From Thauera sp. (GTDB lineage: Bacteria; Pseudomonadota; Gammaproteobacteria; Burkholderiales; Rhodocyclaceae): a stretch of DNA of 27,738 bases. The notes beneath the pieces were generated by a model, which searched no databases, was not told the DNA's origin, and worked only from the letters and a program-made list of their open reading frames with translations. The stretch's first letter is position 1, and every line of letters starts with the position of its first letter. The stretch is taken from contig DMCZ01000096.1 in NCBI GenBank assembly GCA_003446655.1, positions 1 through 27,738 on the forward strand, read 5' to 3'. This document shows positions 14,877 through 23,301 of this stretch, one piece after another. Position numbers and translations under genes: made by a program.

Positions 14877-16490
14877 ATGACGGCGACGCACCGCCTGCAG
14901 GCCGGGACGCTGCCGGGCGTGGCACTCGCCTTGCTCGTGCTCAACGCACTGCTTGCGCATGGCAACGCATGGCCGACCATATGGCCGGCGCTCGAGTGGC
15001 GGCTGGCCGCCGAGCTGGCGCCGGCGGTCATGCTGATCGCGGCTTGGGGTGCGGCGCGGGGCCGGGTACCGCGTGCGCTGGAGGTGGGACTCGCCGCGCT
15101 CGGCACGGTCTGGGTACTGCTGCACTACATCGAAGTCACGGTGCCAGCAGTCCTCGGCCGGCAGATCAACCTTTACTGGGATGCGCCCCACCTCGGTGCC
15201 GTCATCCGGATGGACGGGGGCGCAGGCATGGCCGGTAAGGTCGTGCTCGGGGTCGGGGGCGCAGCACTCGTTACTGCGCTGCTCTATACGCTCGTGCGCC
15301 AGTGCATCGGCGCTCTCGCCCGCGGCGCAGAACGTCGGTCGACGCGCCTGCTGATGCTGGCCTGTGCAGGTGTGATCGCTGCGCTCTGGCTCTCCCAGAA
15401 CCTGATCGCCCGGCCCGCTGCGCATCTCTTCGCGCCTACCGTCACCGGGATGCTGGCCGAGCAATACCGCTTCCTCAACACCGCGCTGTCGCGCGCTGCG
15501 AGCGAGACGCGGCTCGGCGCCGGGCCTGCCTTCTCCGGTTCGCTGGACGGCCTCGGGGGGGCCGACGTGCTGGTGGTGTTTGCCGAGGCCTACGGCGCGG
15601 TGACCTTCGACCGCACCGACATCGCCCGCGAGCTCCGGACCCATCGCGAACGCCTTGCGGACGCGCTCACCACCACTGGCCGTCAGGTGGTGTCCGCGAG
15701 GCTGGTGTCCCCCACCTTCGGTGGCGCATCATGGCTCGCACACGCCAGCCTGTTGTCGGGTCTCGACATGCGCGACCCCACCGATTATCAGCTGCTGCTC
15801 ACTACCGATCGCCCGACGCTGGTACGCCACTTCGCCGCTAACGGCTACCGCACGGTCGCCTGGCTACCTGGCATCCAGCGCCCATGGCCGGAAGGCGCGT
15901 TCTACGGCTTCGACCGCTACGCCGACGCCGATCGCATCGGCTACGAGGGCCGTCCGTTCGGGTTCTGGCGGATACCGGACCAGGCCTCGATCGCACTGGC
16001 GCATGCACAGGAGCTGAAAGGTGCCGAGCGCGCGCCACGGCTGATCGTCTTCCCCACCGTGACGACCCACGCGCCCTTCCGCGCCCTGCCGCCCTACCGC
16101 CCGGACTGGGCCGGCCTGCTCGGCACCGAGGCCTTCAGCGCGCTCGAGGTCGAGGCGGCCGAAGCGGTCCCGACCAGCTGGTCGAATCCCCTGCCCGCTT
16201 ACGTCGCCTCGATGCGTTACCAGTTCGACTGGCTCACGGGCTATCTCGCGGACCACGCCCCCGAGAACCTCGTGATGATCGTGATCGGCGACCACCAGCC
16301 GATCGGTACCGTGTCCGGCCCCGATCAGCCCTGGGACGTCCCGGTCCACATCATCGCGCGCAATCCGGCGCTGATCGCGCGCTTGCAGGCCGTCGGCTTC
16401 GTGCCGGGCGTCGAACCCCCGGCGTCTCCGCTCGGCCCGACCCACGCGCTGACGCCCATCCTGATCGACGTCTTCGGTCGCACCGACTGA
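14877..16490 (+). CDS. Membrane sulfatase / phosphoglycerol-transferase-like protein
   Basis: A 537-residue protein with about four to five N-terminal membrane segments (to about residue 190), then a large domain of the alkaline-phosphatase/sulfatase superfamily facing the periplasm. Active-site candidates are the acidic metal ligand in V-F-A-E-A-Y-G-A, the nucleophile region S-P-T-F-G-G-A-S-W, T-T-H-A-P-F, and I-G-D-H-Q-P near the C-terminus. The build is like LtaS, MdoB or EptA-type enzymes that transfer phosphoglycerol or phosphoethanolamine to glycans and lipids. The start at 14877 is chosen because the hydrophobic N-terminus begins there; an ATG at 14772 would overlap the divergent creatininase gene. 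Substrate unknown; I infer it decorates or cleaves the cluster product outside the inner membrane. Confidence 0.85.
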   Translation: MTATHRLQAGTLPGVALALLVLNALLAHGNAWPTIWPALEWRLAAELAPAVMLIAAWGAARGRVPRALEVGLAALGTVWVLLHYIEVTVPAVLGRQINLYWDAPHLGAVIRMDGGAGMAGKVVLGVGGAALVTALLYTLVRQCIGALARGAERRSTRLLMLACAGVIAALWLSQNLIARPAAHLFAPTVTGMLAEQYRFLNTALSRAASETRLGAGPAFSGSLDGLGGADVLVVFAEAYGAVTFDRTDIARELRTHRERLADALTTTGRQVVSARLVSPTFGGASWLAHASLLSGLDMRDPTDYQLLLTTDRPTLVRHFAANGYRTVAWLPGIQRPWPEGAFYGFDRYADADRIGYEGRPFGFWRIPDQASIALAHAQELKGAERAPRLIVFPTVTTHAPFRALPPYRPDWAGLLGTEAFSALEVEAAEAVPTSWSNPLPAYVASMRYQFDWLTGYLADHAPENLVMIVIGDHQPIGTVSGPDQPWDVPVHIIARNPALIARLQAVGFVPGVEPPASPLGPTHALTPILIDVFGRTD

Positions 16491-16516
16491 CGCGTCCATC
16501 CGCTGCGCCGAAAGTG

Positions 16517-17716
16517 TCAGTCCGCGACCGGCCGCACCCGGCTTGCTGCCAGCTTCGCGCGCTCGCGCGCCTCGGCCACGTCAGCGCCATTGGCGACCGC
16601 CACGCCCATGCGGCGCTTGACGAAGGATTCGGGCTTGCCGAACAGGCGCAGGTCGCTCCTCGGCACGGCCAGCGCATCGGCTACGCCCTCGAAGCGCATC
16701 GCCTGCGCATCGACGCCGCCATAGATCACCGCCGACGCTCCAGGCTCGCGCAGCGCGGTATCCACCGGGAGCCCCAGGATGGCGCGCGCGTGCAATTCGA
16801 ACTCCGACAGGCGCTGCGAGCACAGCGTAACCAGGCCGGTATCGTGCGGACGCGGGCTCACTTCCGAGAACCACACATCGTCGCCCTTCACGAACAGCTC
16901 CACACCGAACACCCCGCGCCCGCCGAGGTTGCCGGTGACCGCTGCGGCGATCTCGCGCGCCCGCGCCAGTGCCGCCGGGCGCATGGCCTGCGGCTGCCAT
17001 GACTCGACGTAGTCGCCGGCGACCTGCACATGGCCGATCGGCTCGCAGAAATAGGTCTGCACCTCGCCGCTGGCATCGCGTGCGCGGACGGTCAGCAGCG
17101 TGATCTCGTATTCGAAGTCAACGAAGCCCTCCACGATGATCCGGCTCTGCGCCACTCGTCCGCCCTGCATGGCGTAGTCCCAGGCCTTCTTCACGTCCCC
17201 TTGGCCGCGCAGCGTCGACTGGCCCTTGCCCGAGGACGACATCACCGGCTTGACGATGCACGGGTAGCCGATGCCGCCGTCGATGGCCGTCTGCAGTTCC
17301 TCCAGGGAGTCGGCGAAGCGATAGGGCGAGGTCGGCAGGCCGAGTGACTCGGCAGCCAGGCGGCGGATGCCTTCGCGGTTCATCGTGAGCTGGGTGGCGC
17401 GCGCGGTCGGGATGACCTCAGCCAGGCCCGCAGCCTCGATCTCGGCCAGCATGTCGGTGGCGATCGCCTCGATCTCGGGCACGATCAGGTGGGGGCGCTC
17501 CTGCTCGATGAGCGCCCGCAACGCGGCGCCGTCGGTCATCGGAATCACGTGGGCGCGGTGTGCAACCTGATGGCCGGGCGCGTTCGGGTAGCGATCGACC
17601 GCGATCACCTCCACGCCCAGGCGCTGCAGCGCGATGATGACTTCCTTGCCGAGCTCGCCGGCGCCGAGCAGCATCACGCGCAGCGCTGCGGGCGACAGCG
17701 GGGTTCCCAGGTTCAT
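16517..17716 (-). CDS. purT: Formate-dependent phosphoribosylglycinamide formyltransferase PurT
   Basis: ATP-grasp enzyme that makes formyl-GAR from GAR, formate and ATP in purine synthesis. The 399-residue protein has the N-terminal L-L-G-A-G-E-L-G-K-E-V nucleotide-fold start, P-E-I-E-A-I-A-T, the ATP-grasp K-P-V-M-S-S-S-G-K-G-Q-S loop, and the metal-binding F-G-V-E-L-F-V and S-E-V-S-P-R-P-H-D-T-G segments near the end. The length fits E. coli PurT (392). Start 17716 is chosen because GAAGGAG lies six to seven bases upstream; the frame is open upstream to 17806 without family similarity. It is the last gene of the minus-strand run. It recycles formate, a by-product of the nearby GTP cyclohydrolase, but that link is only suggestive. 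Confidence 0.96.
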   Translation of the reverse strand: MNLGTPLSPAALRVMLLGAGELGKEVIIALQRLGVEVIAVDRYPNAPGHQVAHRAHVIPMTDGAALRALIEQERPHLIVPEIEAIATDMLAEIEAAGLAEVIPTARATQLTMNREGIRRLAAESLGLPTSPYRFADSLEELQTAIDGGIGYPCIVKPVMSSSGKGQSTLRGQGDVKKAWDYAMQGGRVAQSRIIVEGFVDFEYEITLLTVRARDASGEVQTYFCEPIGHVQVAGDYVESWQPQAMRPAALARAREIAAAVTGNLGGRGVFGVELFVKGDDVWFSEVSPRPHDTGLVTLCSQRLSEFELHARAILGLPVDTALREPGASAVIYGGVDAQAMRFEGVADALAVPRSDLRLFGKPESFVKRRMGVAVANGADVAEARERAKLAASRVRPVAD

Positions 17717-17748
17717 CGTGTGTCTCCTTCGATTCTCGTGCGTTGGTT

Positions 17749-18033
17749 TCAGACGGATTCTTCGGGTGGATTGAAACGGTACAGCAGCGTGTTGCAGCGC
17801 GCGCACGAGATGATGCGGCGCTCGTCCTCGCCGTGGGTGAGGCCCTCGTCCTTGAGCTCAGCCGAGTCGCAGGCATGGCAGCGCGGCGCGGTCTGGTTGT
17901 GCTCGTAGAGGTAGGCGTTGAGCTCGGGCAGCGCACGCTTCTTCTGCTCCAGGCGGTGGAACTTGCGCAGGATCAGCCAGAAGGTGAGGAAGACCCCCAT
18001 GATGAACAGAATCGGCAGCGGGACGGAGGACAT
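17749..18033 (-). CDS. Small membrane-anchored zinc-ribbon protein
   Basis: A 94-residue protein of unknown function. One N-terminal hydrophobic segment (about residues 5-22) is followed by a basic stretch and a four-cysteine ribbon: C-H-A-C near residue 52 and C-A-R-C near residue 77, a spacing that fits a single zinc site. The topology should leave the ribbon in the cytosol. It lies 32 bases before purT and 76 bases after rmuC on the same strand, so it is probably in the same operon. I do not recognise a named family. Confidence 0.8.
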   Translation of the reverse strand: MSSVPLPILFIMGVFLTFWLILRKFHRLEQKKRALPELNAYLYEHNQTAPRCHACDSAELKDEGLTHGEDERRIISCARCNTLLYRFNPPEESV

Positions 18034-18109
18034 TGGCTCGGGCGTCTCATGAAAGAATGAAAGGTATCAGGACCATACGGAGCTCGGGCGCGCTCGTCCC
18101 TGTTCCCGG

Positions 18110-19372
18110 TCAAATCCGCGGAGCGGCACGCGACAGCGGTAGCGCCGGGTCGGCCGCAGCACCGCCGGGCGCCGCCTCGGCCAGCCCCGCCTGATCGGCC
18201 TCCTCCTGCAGCTGCACCGACTCGATCTTCTGGAAATGCGCAGTGATCTTGCGGCTCGAGGTCTGCACGTCCTGCACGTCGCGGCTGGCCTGCTCGATGT
18301 GGCGCGCGAGCGCCGCCATGCGCTCGTCGAAGCGGCGGAAGTCCTTCGCCAGCTTGCCGAGCGCATCCTGGATCACGTGGATCTGCTTGCGCGTCTCCAC
18401 ATCCTTGAGCACCGCGCGCGCGGTGTTGAGCACTGCCATCAGCGTGGTCGGCGACACGATCCACACCCGCTTGGCCTGCGCGTAGGCGACCACCTCGGGG
18501 TGCCAGGCGTGCAGCTCGGCGAACACCGCCTCGGCGGGCAGGAACATCACCGCGCCGTCCGAGGTGGTGCCGGGCAGGATGTACTTGCCGGCAATGGCGT
18601 CCACGTGACGCTTCACGTCGGCGCGGAAGGCCTGCTGCGCGGCGCGGCGGTCGAGCTCGGCCGCATCGGCATCGAACATGCGGTGGTAGTTCTCGAGCGG
18701 AAACTTGGCATCCACCGCCACCTTGCCGGTGGGCGCGGGCAGCGTGAGCAGGCAGTCGACCCGGGTGTTGTTGGGCAGCACGGCCTGGAAGGCGTAGGCG
18801 TCGGGCGGCAGCATGTTCTGCACCAGGGCCTCGAGCTGCACCTCGCCGAAGGCGCCGCGCGCGCGCTTGTCGCCAAGCAGTTCCTGCAGGCTGACGACGT
18901 TGGCGGTGAGGCCGTCGATCTTCTTCTGCGCCTCGTCGATGGTGGCCAGTCGCGCCATCACGCTGGCGAAGGTCTCGTTGGTCTTGCGAAATCCCTCGTC
19001 CAGACGCTGGTTGACCTGGCCCGACAGCGTATCGAGGCGGCCATCGACGCTCTGCGTCAGCACCTTCATGCCGCGCGACAACTGCAGCGACGCGGCGGTG
19101 AGGCCGCGCTGCAGCAGTTCGCGGTCGGCGCGCGCGTGCTCGCCGATGCGGTCGGTCTGGCGCGCGAGGCCCTCGTGCAGGTCGCGCAGCAGGTCGCGGT
19201 GCTGGACGTTCAGCTGCTGCTCCATCAGCGCCGCCAGCTCGTCGCCGAGTTGCGCGCGCAGCGTGCGCTCTGCCACGTAACTGCGCACCAGCAGCCAGGC
19301 GAGCAGCACCAGCGCCGCGGCCAGCAGGCCGGCGAGCAGGATCTCTGCCTGGGTCAGTTGCAGCACCGGCAC
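18110..19372 (-). CDS. rmuC: DNA recombination protein RmuC
   Basis: A 420-residue RmuC-family protein, thought to limit DNA inversion at short inverted repeats. An N-terminal membrane anchor (about residues 10-30) is followed by a long coiled coil (to about 160) and a PD-(D/E)XK-like nuclease core: R-G-A-F-G-E-V-Q-L-E, R-V-D-C-L-L-T-L-P and V-A-V-D-A-K-F-P, then F-L-P-A-E-A-V-F-A-E and S-P-T-T-L-M-A-V-L. The tail of about 40 residues is low complexity. It starts with GTG three bases after the permease stop, so translation is probably coupled. Second or third gene of the minus-strand run. Confidence 0.95.
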   Translation of the reverse strand: MPVLQLTQAEILLAGLLAAALVLLAWLLVRSYVAERTLRAQLGDELAALMEQQLNVQHRDLLRDLHEGLARQTDRIGEHARADRELLQRGLTAASLQLSRGMKVLTQSVDGRLDTLSGQVNQRLDEGFRKTNETFASVMARLATIDEAQKKIDGLTANVVSLQELLGDKRARGAFGEVQLEALVQNMLPPDAYAFQAVLPNNTRVDCLLTLPAPTGKVAVDAKFPLENYHRMFDADAAELDRRAAQQAFRADVKRHVDAIAGKYILPGTTSDGAVMFLPAEAVFAELHAWHPEVVAYAQAKRVWIVSPTTLMAVLNTARAVLKDVETRKQIHVIQDALGKLAKDFRRFDERMAALARHIEQASRDVQDVQTSSRKITAHFQKIESVQLQEEADQAGLAEAAPGGAAADPALPLSRAAPRI

Positions 19373-19375
19373 CCG

Positions 19376-21874
19376 TCAGCCCAACGCACGCAGGCTCGCC
19401 AGCGGCGGCCGGTTCAACAGGGCGCGCGTGCCCAGCCAGCCGCCGGCGACCACGCCGGCCGCGCCCAGCACCACTGCCACCACCACCGGCAGCAGCGCCG
19501 GCACGTAGGGCATGCGGAAAACCTGCTCCGCCAGCACCCAGCCGATCGCGCTGGCTCCCAGCCCGGCGAGCACGCCCGCCACGCCACCGAGCACGAGGAA
19601 CTCGGCGAACAGCGCCTGGCGCACCTGGCGGTTGCGCGCGCCGAGCGTGCGCAGCATGGCGAGCTCGTATTCGCGCTCGTCATGGGTCGATTGCAGCGCG
19701 GCGTACAGCACGACCAGCCCCGCCAGCACCGCGAAGCCGAACACGAACTGCACGATCACGATCAGCTTGTCGGTCATCGCCTGCACCTGGGCGATCACCG
19801 CGGCGATGTCGATCACGGTGAGGTTGGGAAAAGCACCGACCAGCCGCGTGGTGAAGTCGTGATTGCCCGGTGGCAGGTGGAAGCTGGTGATGAGGCTGGC
19901 CGGGTAGTTCTCCAGCACGCCTTCGGAGGCGATGAAGAAGAAATTGACCCGCATCGAATCCCAGTCGAGCTTGCGCACGCTGGTGATCGGCGCCTCGACG
20001 CGCTGGCCGGCGATCTCGAAGGCGACGCGGTCGCCCACCTTCAGGCCGAAGGTCTGCGCCAGCCCGGCCTCCACCGAGAACTGCGCCTCGGCCGCGTCGC
20101 CATGCCAGCGTCCCGCCTGGATCTCGTTGCCCGAAGGCAGCGCCGCGCCATGGGACAGGTTGAACTCGCGCTCGGCCAGCCGCCGCGTGCGTTCGTCCTC
20201 GAACACCGCCGGATCGACCGCCTCGCCGTTGATCGCCACCATGCGGCCGCGAATCATCGGCTGGATCGCCGGCGCGGCAAGGCCCTCGGCCACGAAGGCG
20301 GCGGCCACGCCCGCGCGCTGGTCGGGCTGGATGTTAATGATGAAGCGGTTGGGCGCATCGGGCGGCGCCATGCCGCGCCAGTTGTCGAGCAGGTCGGCAC
20401 GCACCAGGGTGAGCAGCAGCAGCGCGGTCATGCCGAGCCCGAGCGCCGCGGCCTGGATCACGCTGCTGCCCATGCGCCGACCGAGCGCGGCAATGCCGTA
20501 GCGCCAGCCGCCGCCGCGCAGGCTGCCCTGGCCCTTGAGCCGGCCGGCGAGCTTGAGCACGCCCCAGGCGGCCAGCGCGAACACGCCGAGCGCGAGCGCG
20601 AAGCCGGCCGCGACCATCGCCCCCAGGCGGGCATCGGCAGCGATCCAGAAGATCAGCCCCAGCAGGGCCGCCAGGCCGAGCGCCCAGGCCGCGCCCGACA
20701 CCGGCTCGGCGAACTCGAACTCGCGCCGCAGCACGCGCAGGGTGCTCACCTTGCCCAGGCGCAGCAGCTGCGGCAGCACGAAGCCCGCCAGCAGCGCCAT
20801 GCCGACCACCACCCCGTGCGCCAGCGGCAGCAGCGAGGGCGCCGGGAGCTCGGTGGCGAGGATCTCGCGCAGCCCGCCGGCCAGCCCCCACTGCACGCTC
20901 CAGCCGAGCGCGGTGCCGGCCACCGCCGCCGCGAGGCCGAAGATCAGGAACTCGCCGACCACGATGCCCAGAACCTGCGCCTGGCGCGCGCCGAGCACGC
21001 GCATCACCGCACAGCCGTCGAGATGGCGGGCCATGAAGCGGCGCGCCGACAGGCCGACCGCCACCGCGGCCAGGATCACCGCCAGCAGCGCCGCCAGGCG
21101 CAGGAAGCGCTGCGCCTGGTCGAGCGCGGCGCGCACCTCGGGGCGGGCGTTCTCCACCGTCTCGACGCGCTGGCCGCGGCCCAGATTCGCGCGCGCCCAT
21201 TTCTCGTAGGCCTCGACCGCCTGCGGCGAGCCGGCGACGTGCAGCCGCCAGGTGGCGCGGCTGCCCTCGGCGATCAGGCCGGTGGCGGCGAGGTCCTCGA
21301 GGTTGAAGATCGCCCGCGGCAGCAGGCTGAAGAAGTTGGCGCCGCGGTCGGACTCGAAGCTGACCATGGCGCCGACGCGGAACTCGAGCTCGCCCAGCCC
21401 CACGGTATCGCCGACCTTCACGCCGAGCTCGGCGAACAGGCGCTCGTCCAGCCACAGCTCACCGCGCGCAGGAACGCGGGCGGCAGGCGCGTCGGGCTGG
21501 TTGGGCCCGGGGGCGATGCGGATGGCGCCGCGCAGCGGGTAGCCGTCCTCGACGACCTTGACGCCGCCGAGCACCGCGGCCTCCGGCGTGCTCGCCATGC
21601 TGGTGAACAGCACGGTCTTTGCAGTCTGCAGGCCGCGCGCACGCGCTTCGTCGAGGAAGGGGTCCGGCCAGGGGCGGTCAGCGCGCAACAGCAGGTCGCC
21701 GCCGAGCAGCTGGTTGGCCTCGCGGTCGAGCGCGCGGCCGACGCGGTCGGCGAGAAAGCCGACACTGGTCAGGCTCGCCACCGCGATCACGATCGCCAGC
21801 CCGAGCAGGTGCAGCTCGCCCGCGCGCAGGTCGCGCAGCATCATGCGCAGGGCGAGTCGAAGGGTGCGCATCAT
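19376..21874 (-). CDS. FtsX/YbbP-like ABC transporter permease
   Basis: An 832-residue membrane protein with the YbbP-type layout: one N-terminal TM, a periplasmic domain of about 200 residues, a three-TM FtsX core (around 270-400), a central hydrophobic region, a second periplasmic domain, and a final FtsX core ending in ...N-R-P-P-L-A-S-L-R-A-L-G. E. coli YbbP (804 residues) works with the ATPase YbbA. No ATPase gene is adjacent here: upstream is the M20 amidohydrolase (10-base gap) and downstream is rmuC (3-base gap). The partner is presumably encoded elsewhere. Substrate unknown; family members act on lipoproteins or envelope lipids. The start has two adjacent ATG codons (21874 and 21871). 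Confidence 0.92.
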   Translation of the reverse strand: MMRTLRLALRMMLRDLRAGELHLLGLAIVIAVASLTSVGFLADRVGRALDREANQLLGGDLLLRADRPWPDPFLDEARARGLQTAKTVLFTSMASTPEAAVLGGVKVVEDGYPLRGAIRIAPGPNQPDAPAARVPARGELWLDERLFAELGVKVGDTVGLGELEFRVGAMVSFESDRGANFFSLLPRAIFNLEDLAATGLIAEGSRATWRLHVAGSPQAVEAYEKWARANLGRGQRVETVENARPEVRAALDQAQRFLRLAALLAVILAAVAVGLSARRFMARHLDGCAVMRVLGARQAQVLGIVVGEFLIFGLAAAVAGTALGWSVQWGLAGGLREILATELPAPSLLPLAHGVVVGMALLAGFVLPQLLRLGKVSTLRVLRREFEFAEPVSGAAWALGLAALLGLIFWIAADARLGAMVAAGFALALGVFALAAWGVLKLAGRLKGQGSLRGGGWRYGIAALGRRMGSSVIQAAALGLGMTALLLLTLVRADLLDNWRGMAPPDAPNRFIINIQPDQRAGVAAAFVAEGLAAPAIQPMIRGRMVAINGEAVDPAVFEDERTRRLAEREFNLSHGAALPSGNEIQAGRWHGDAAEAQFSVEAGLAQTFGLKVGDRVAFEIAGQRVEAPITSVRKLDWDSMRVNFFFIASEGVLENYPASLITSFHLPPGNHDFTTRLVGAFPNLTVIDIAAVIAQVQAMTDKLIVIVQFVFGFAVLAGLVVLYAALQSTHDEREYELAMLRTLGARNRQVRQALFAEFLVLGGVAGVLAGLGASAIGWVLAEQVFRMPYVPALLPVVVAVVLGAAGVVAGGWLGTRALLNRPPLASLRALG

Positions 21875-21884
21875 CGGGCAGCGC

Positions 21885-23057
21885 TCACTTCGCGCTGCCG
21901 AGCAGGCGCTGCACCAGCGCGCACCAGTAGGCCACGCCCGCCGGCAGCACCTCGTCGTTGAAGTCGTACTTCGGGTTGTGCAGCATGCAGCCGCCCTCGC
22001 CCGGGCCGTTGCCGATCCAGATGTACGCGCCCGGCTTCTCCTGCAGGAAGTAGGCGAAGTCCTCGGCGCCCATGCTCGGGCGGCGGTCGGTGAACACGCG
22101 GTCCGGCCCCGCCACCGCGCGCGCGGCCTCGGCGCTCAGCGCAGCCTCGGCGACGGTGTTGACGGTCGGCGGATAGCCGCGCCGGAACTCGAAATCGACC
22201 CGCACGCCGTGGCTCTGCGCAATGCCCTCGGCGACCTGGCGCAGGCCGCGCTCGAGGCGGTCGCGCACTTCGGCCGAGAAGGTGCGCACCGTGCCGCACA
22301 GCTCGGCGCGGTCGGGGATCACGTTGTAGGCCTCGCCGGCATGGAACTGGGTCACCGACACCACGCCGGCGTCGATCGGGTCGAGCACGCGGCTGACCAG
22401 GGTCTGCGCCGCCTGCACGAAGGCCGCGCCCGCCACCACCGGGTCCACGCCCAGGTGCGGCATCGCCGCGTGCGCGCCGACGCCGGTGAAGCGGATGTCG
22501 AAGCGGTCGGCGCTCGCCATCACCGGGCCGGCGTGGACAGCAAAGGTTCCCGCCTCCATGCCCGGCCAGTTGTGCATGCCGAACACCGCCTCCATCGGGA
22601 AGCGCTCGAAGAGGCCGTCGGCGATCATCGCCGGTGCGCCACCCTCGCCCTCCTCGGCGGGCTGGAAGATCAGGTACACCGTGCCGTCGAAGTCGCGCCG
22701 CGCGGCGAGCGCCTCGGCGGCGCCGAGCAGCATGGTGGTGTGGCCGTCGTGGCCGCAGGCGTGCATGCAGCCCTGGATTGTCGATTTGTGCGCGAACTCG
22801 TTGCGCTCGGTGATCGGCAGCGCGTCCATGTCGGCGCGCAGCCCGATCGCGCGCACCCCCCGGCGGCCGCGCACCACGCCGACGACGCCGGTACCGCCGA
22901 TGCCGCGATGCGCCTCGATGCCGAGCGCCTCGAGGTGGCGCGCCACCAGTTCGGCCGTGCGGTGCTCTTCGAAGGCGAGCTCGGGGTGGGCGTGGATGTC
23001 GCGGCGGATCGCGGTGAGCTTGCTCTGCAGGGGGCGGACGCTCTCGATGAGGCTCAT
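21885..23057 (-). CDS. M20-family amidohydrolase (hippurate hydrolase-like)
   Basis: A 390-residue cytosolic metallo-amidohydrolase of the M20D type, which cleaves N-acyl amino acids such as hippurate. Features are D-I-H-A-H-P-E-L near the N-terminus, the metal-binding H-A-C-G-H-D-G-H-T-T-M segment (Cys and His ligands), the catalytic and ligand glutamates in P-A-E-E-G-E-G-G, a ligand His in M-H-N-W-P-G, and a dimerisation domain in the middle. All expected ligands are present and the length is normal. It is the first gene of the minus-strand run with the permease, rmuC, the zinc-ribbon gene and purT. A possible -10 (TAATAC, minus strand) lies near 23100. The precise substrate cannot be read from sequence. 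Confidence 0.93.
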   Translation of the reverse strand: MSLIESVRPLQSKLTAIRRDIHAHPELAFEEHRTAELVARHLEALGIEAHRGIGGTGVVGVVRGRRGVRAIGLRADMDALPITERNEFAHKSTIQGCMHACGHDGHTTMLLGAAEALAARRDFDGTVYLIFQPAEEGEGGAPAMIADGLFERFPMEAVFGMHNWPGMEAGTFAVHAGPVMASADRFDIRFTGVGAHAAMPHLGVDPVVAGAAFVQAAQTLVSRVLDPIDAGVVSVTQFHAGEAYNVIPDRAELCGTVRTFSAEVRDRLERGLRQVAEGIAQSHGVRVDFEFRRGYPPTVNTVAEAALSAEAARAVAGPDRVFTDRRPSMGAEDFAYFLQEKPGAYIWIGNGPGEGGCMLHNPKYDFNDEVLPAGVAYWCALVQRLLGSAK

Positions 23058-23290
23058 GGCTGCACCATGTTGTTGTCGTCTATGGCAGGGAGGTCGAGTG
23101 TATTACAGGCGGACGAGGCGGCGGATCATGCTTCGCCGGCTTTCTCCGCTCGCGAGGTCTGAAGCTGACGCGGAGACGAAGTTCCCGCGCCACAAGCCCG
23201 ACCCGCTCGAAACCCCTCCGTGCCGACCCACATGCCACGAGCAGGACGCGCAGCCGGCAAGTTTTCTGGGAAAAGCGCGCATTCAGGCCC

Positions 23291-23296
23291 GATAAT
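23291..23296 (+). promoter_or_regulatory. -10-like hexamer next to the dbpA start
   Basis: GATAAT ends five bases before the dbpA ATG at 23302. If it is used, transcription would begin at or within a few bases of the ATG, giving an almost leaderless mRNA. No convincing -35 is present 16-18 bases upstream. Confidence 0.35.
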
Positions 23297-23301
23297 TGGG
23301 C

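Noticed and set aside
18236..21961. A 1241-codon open frame on the + strand
   Set aside because: It lies antisense to rmuC and the YbbP-like permease, both with clear families, and is rich in His, Arg, Gln and Ala as expected from reading GC-rich genes backwards.
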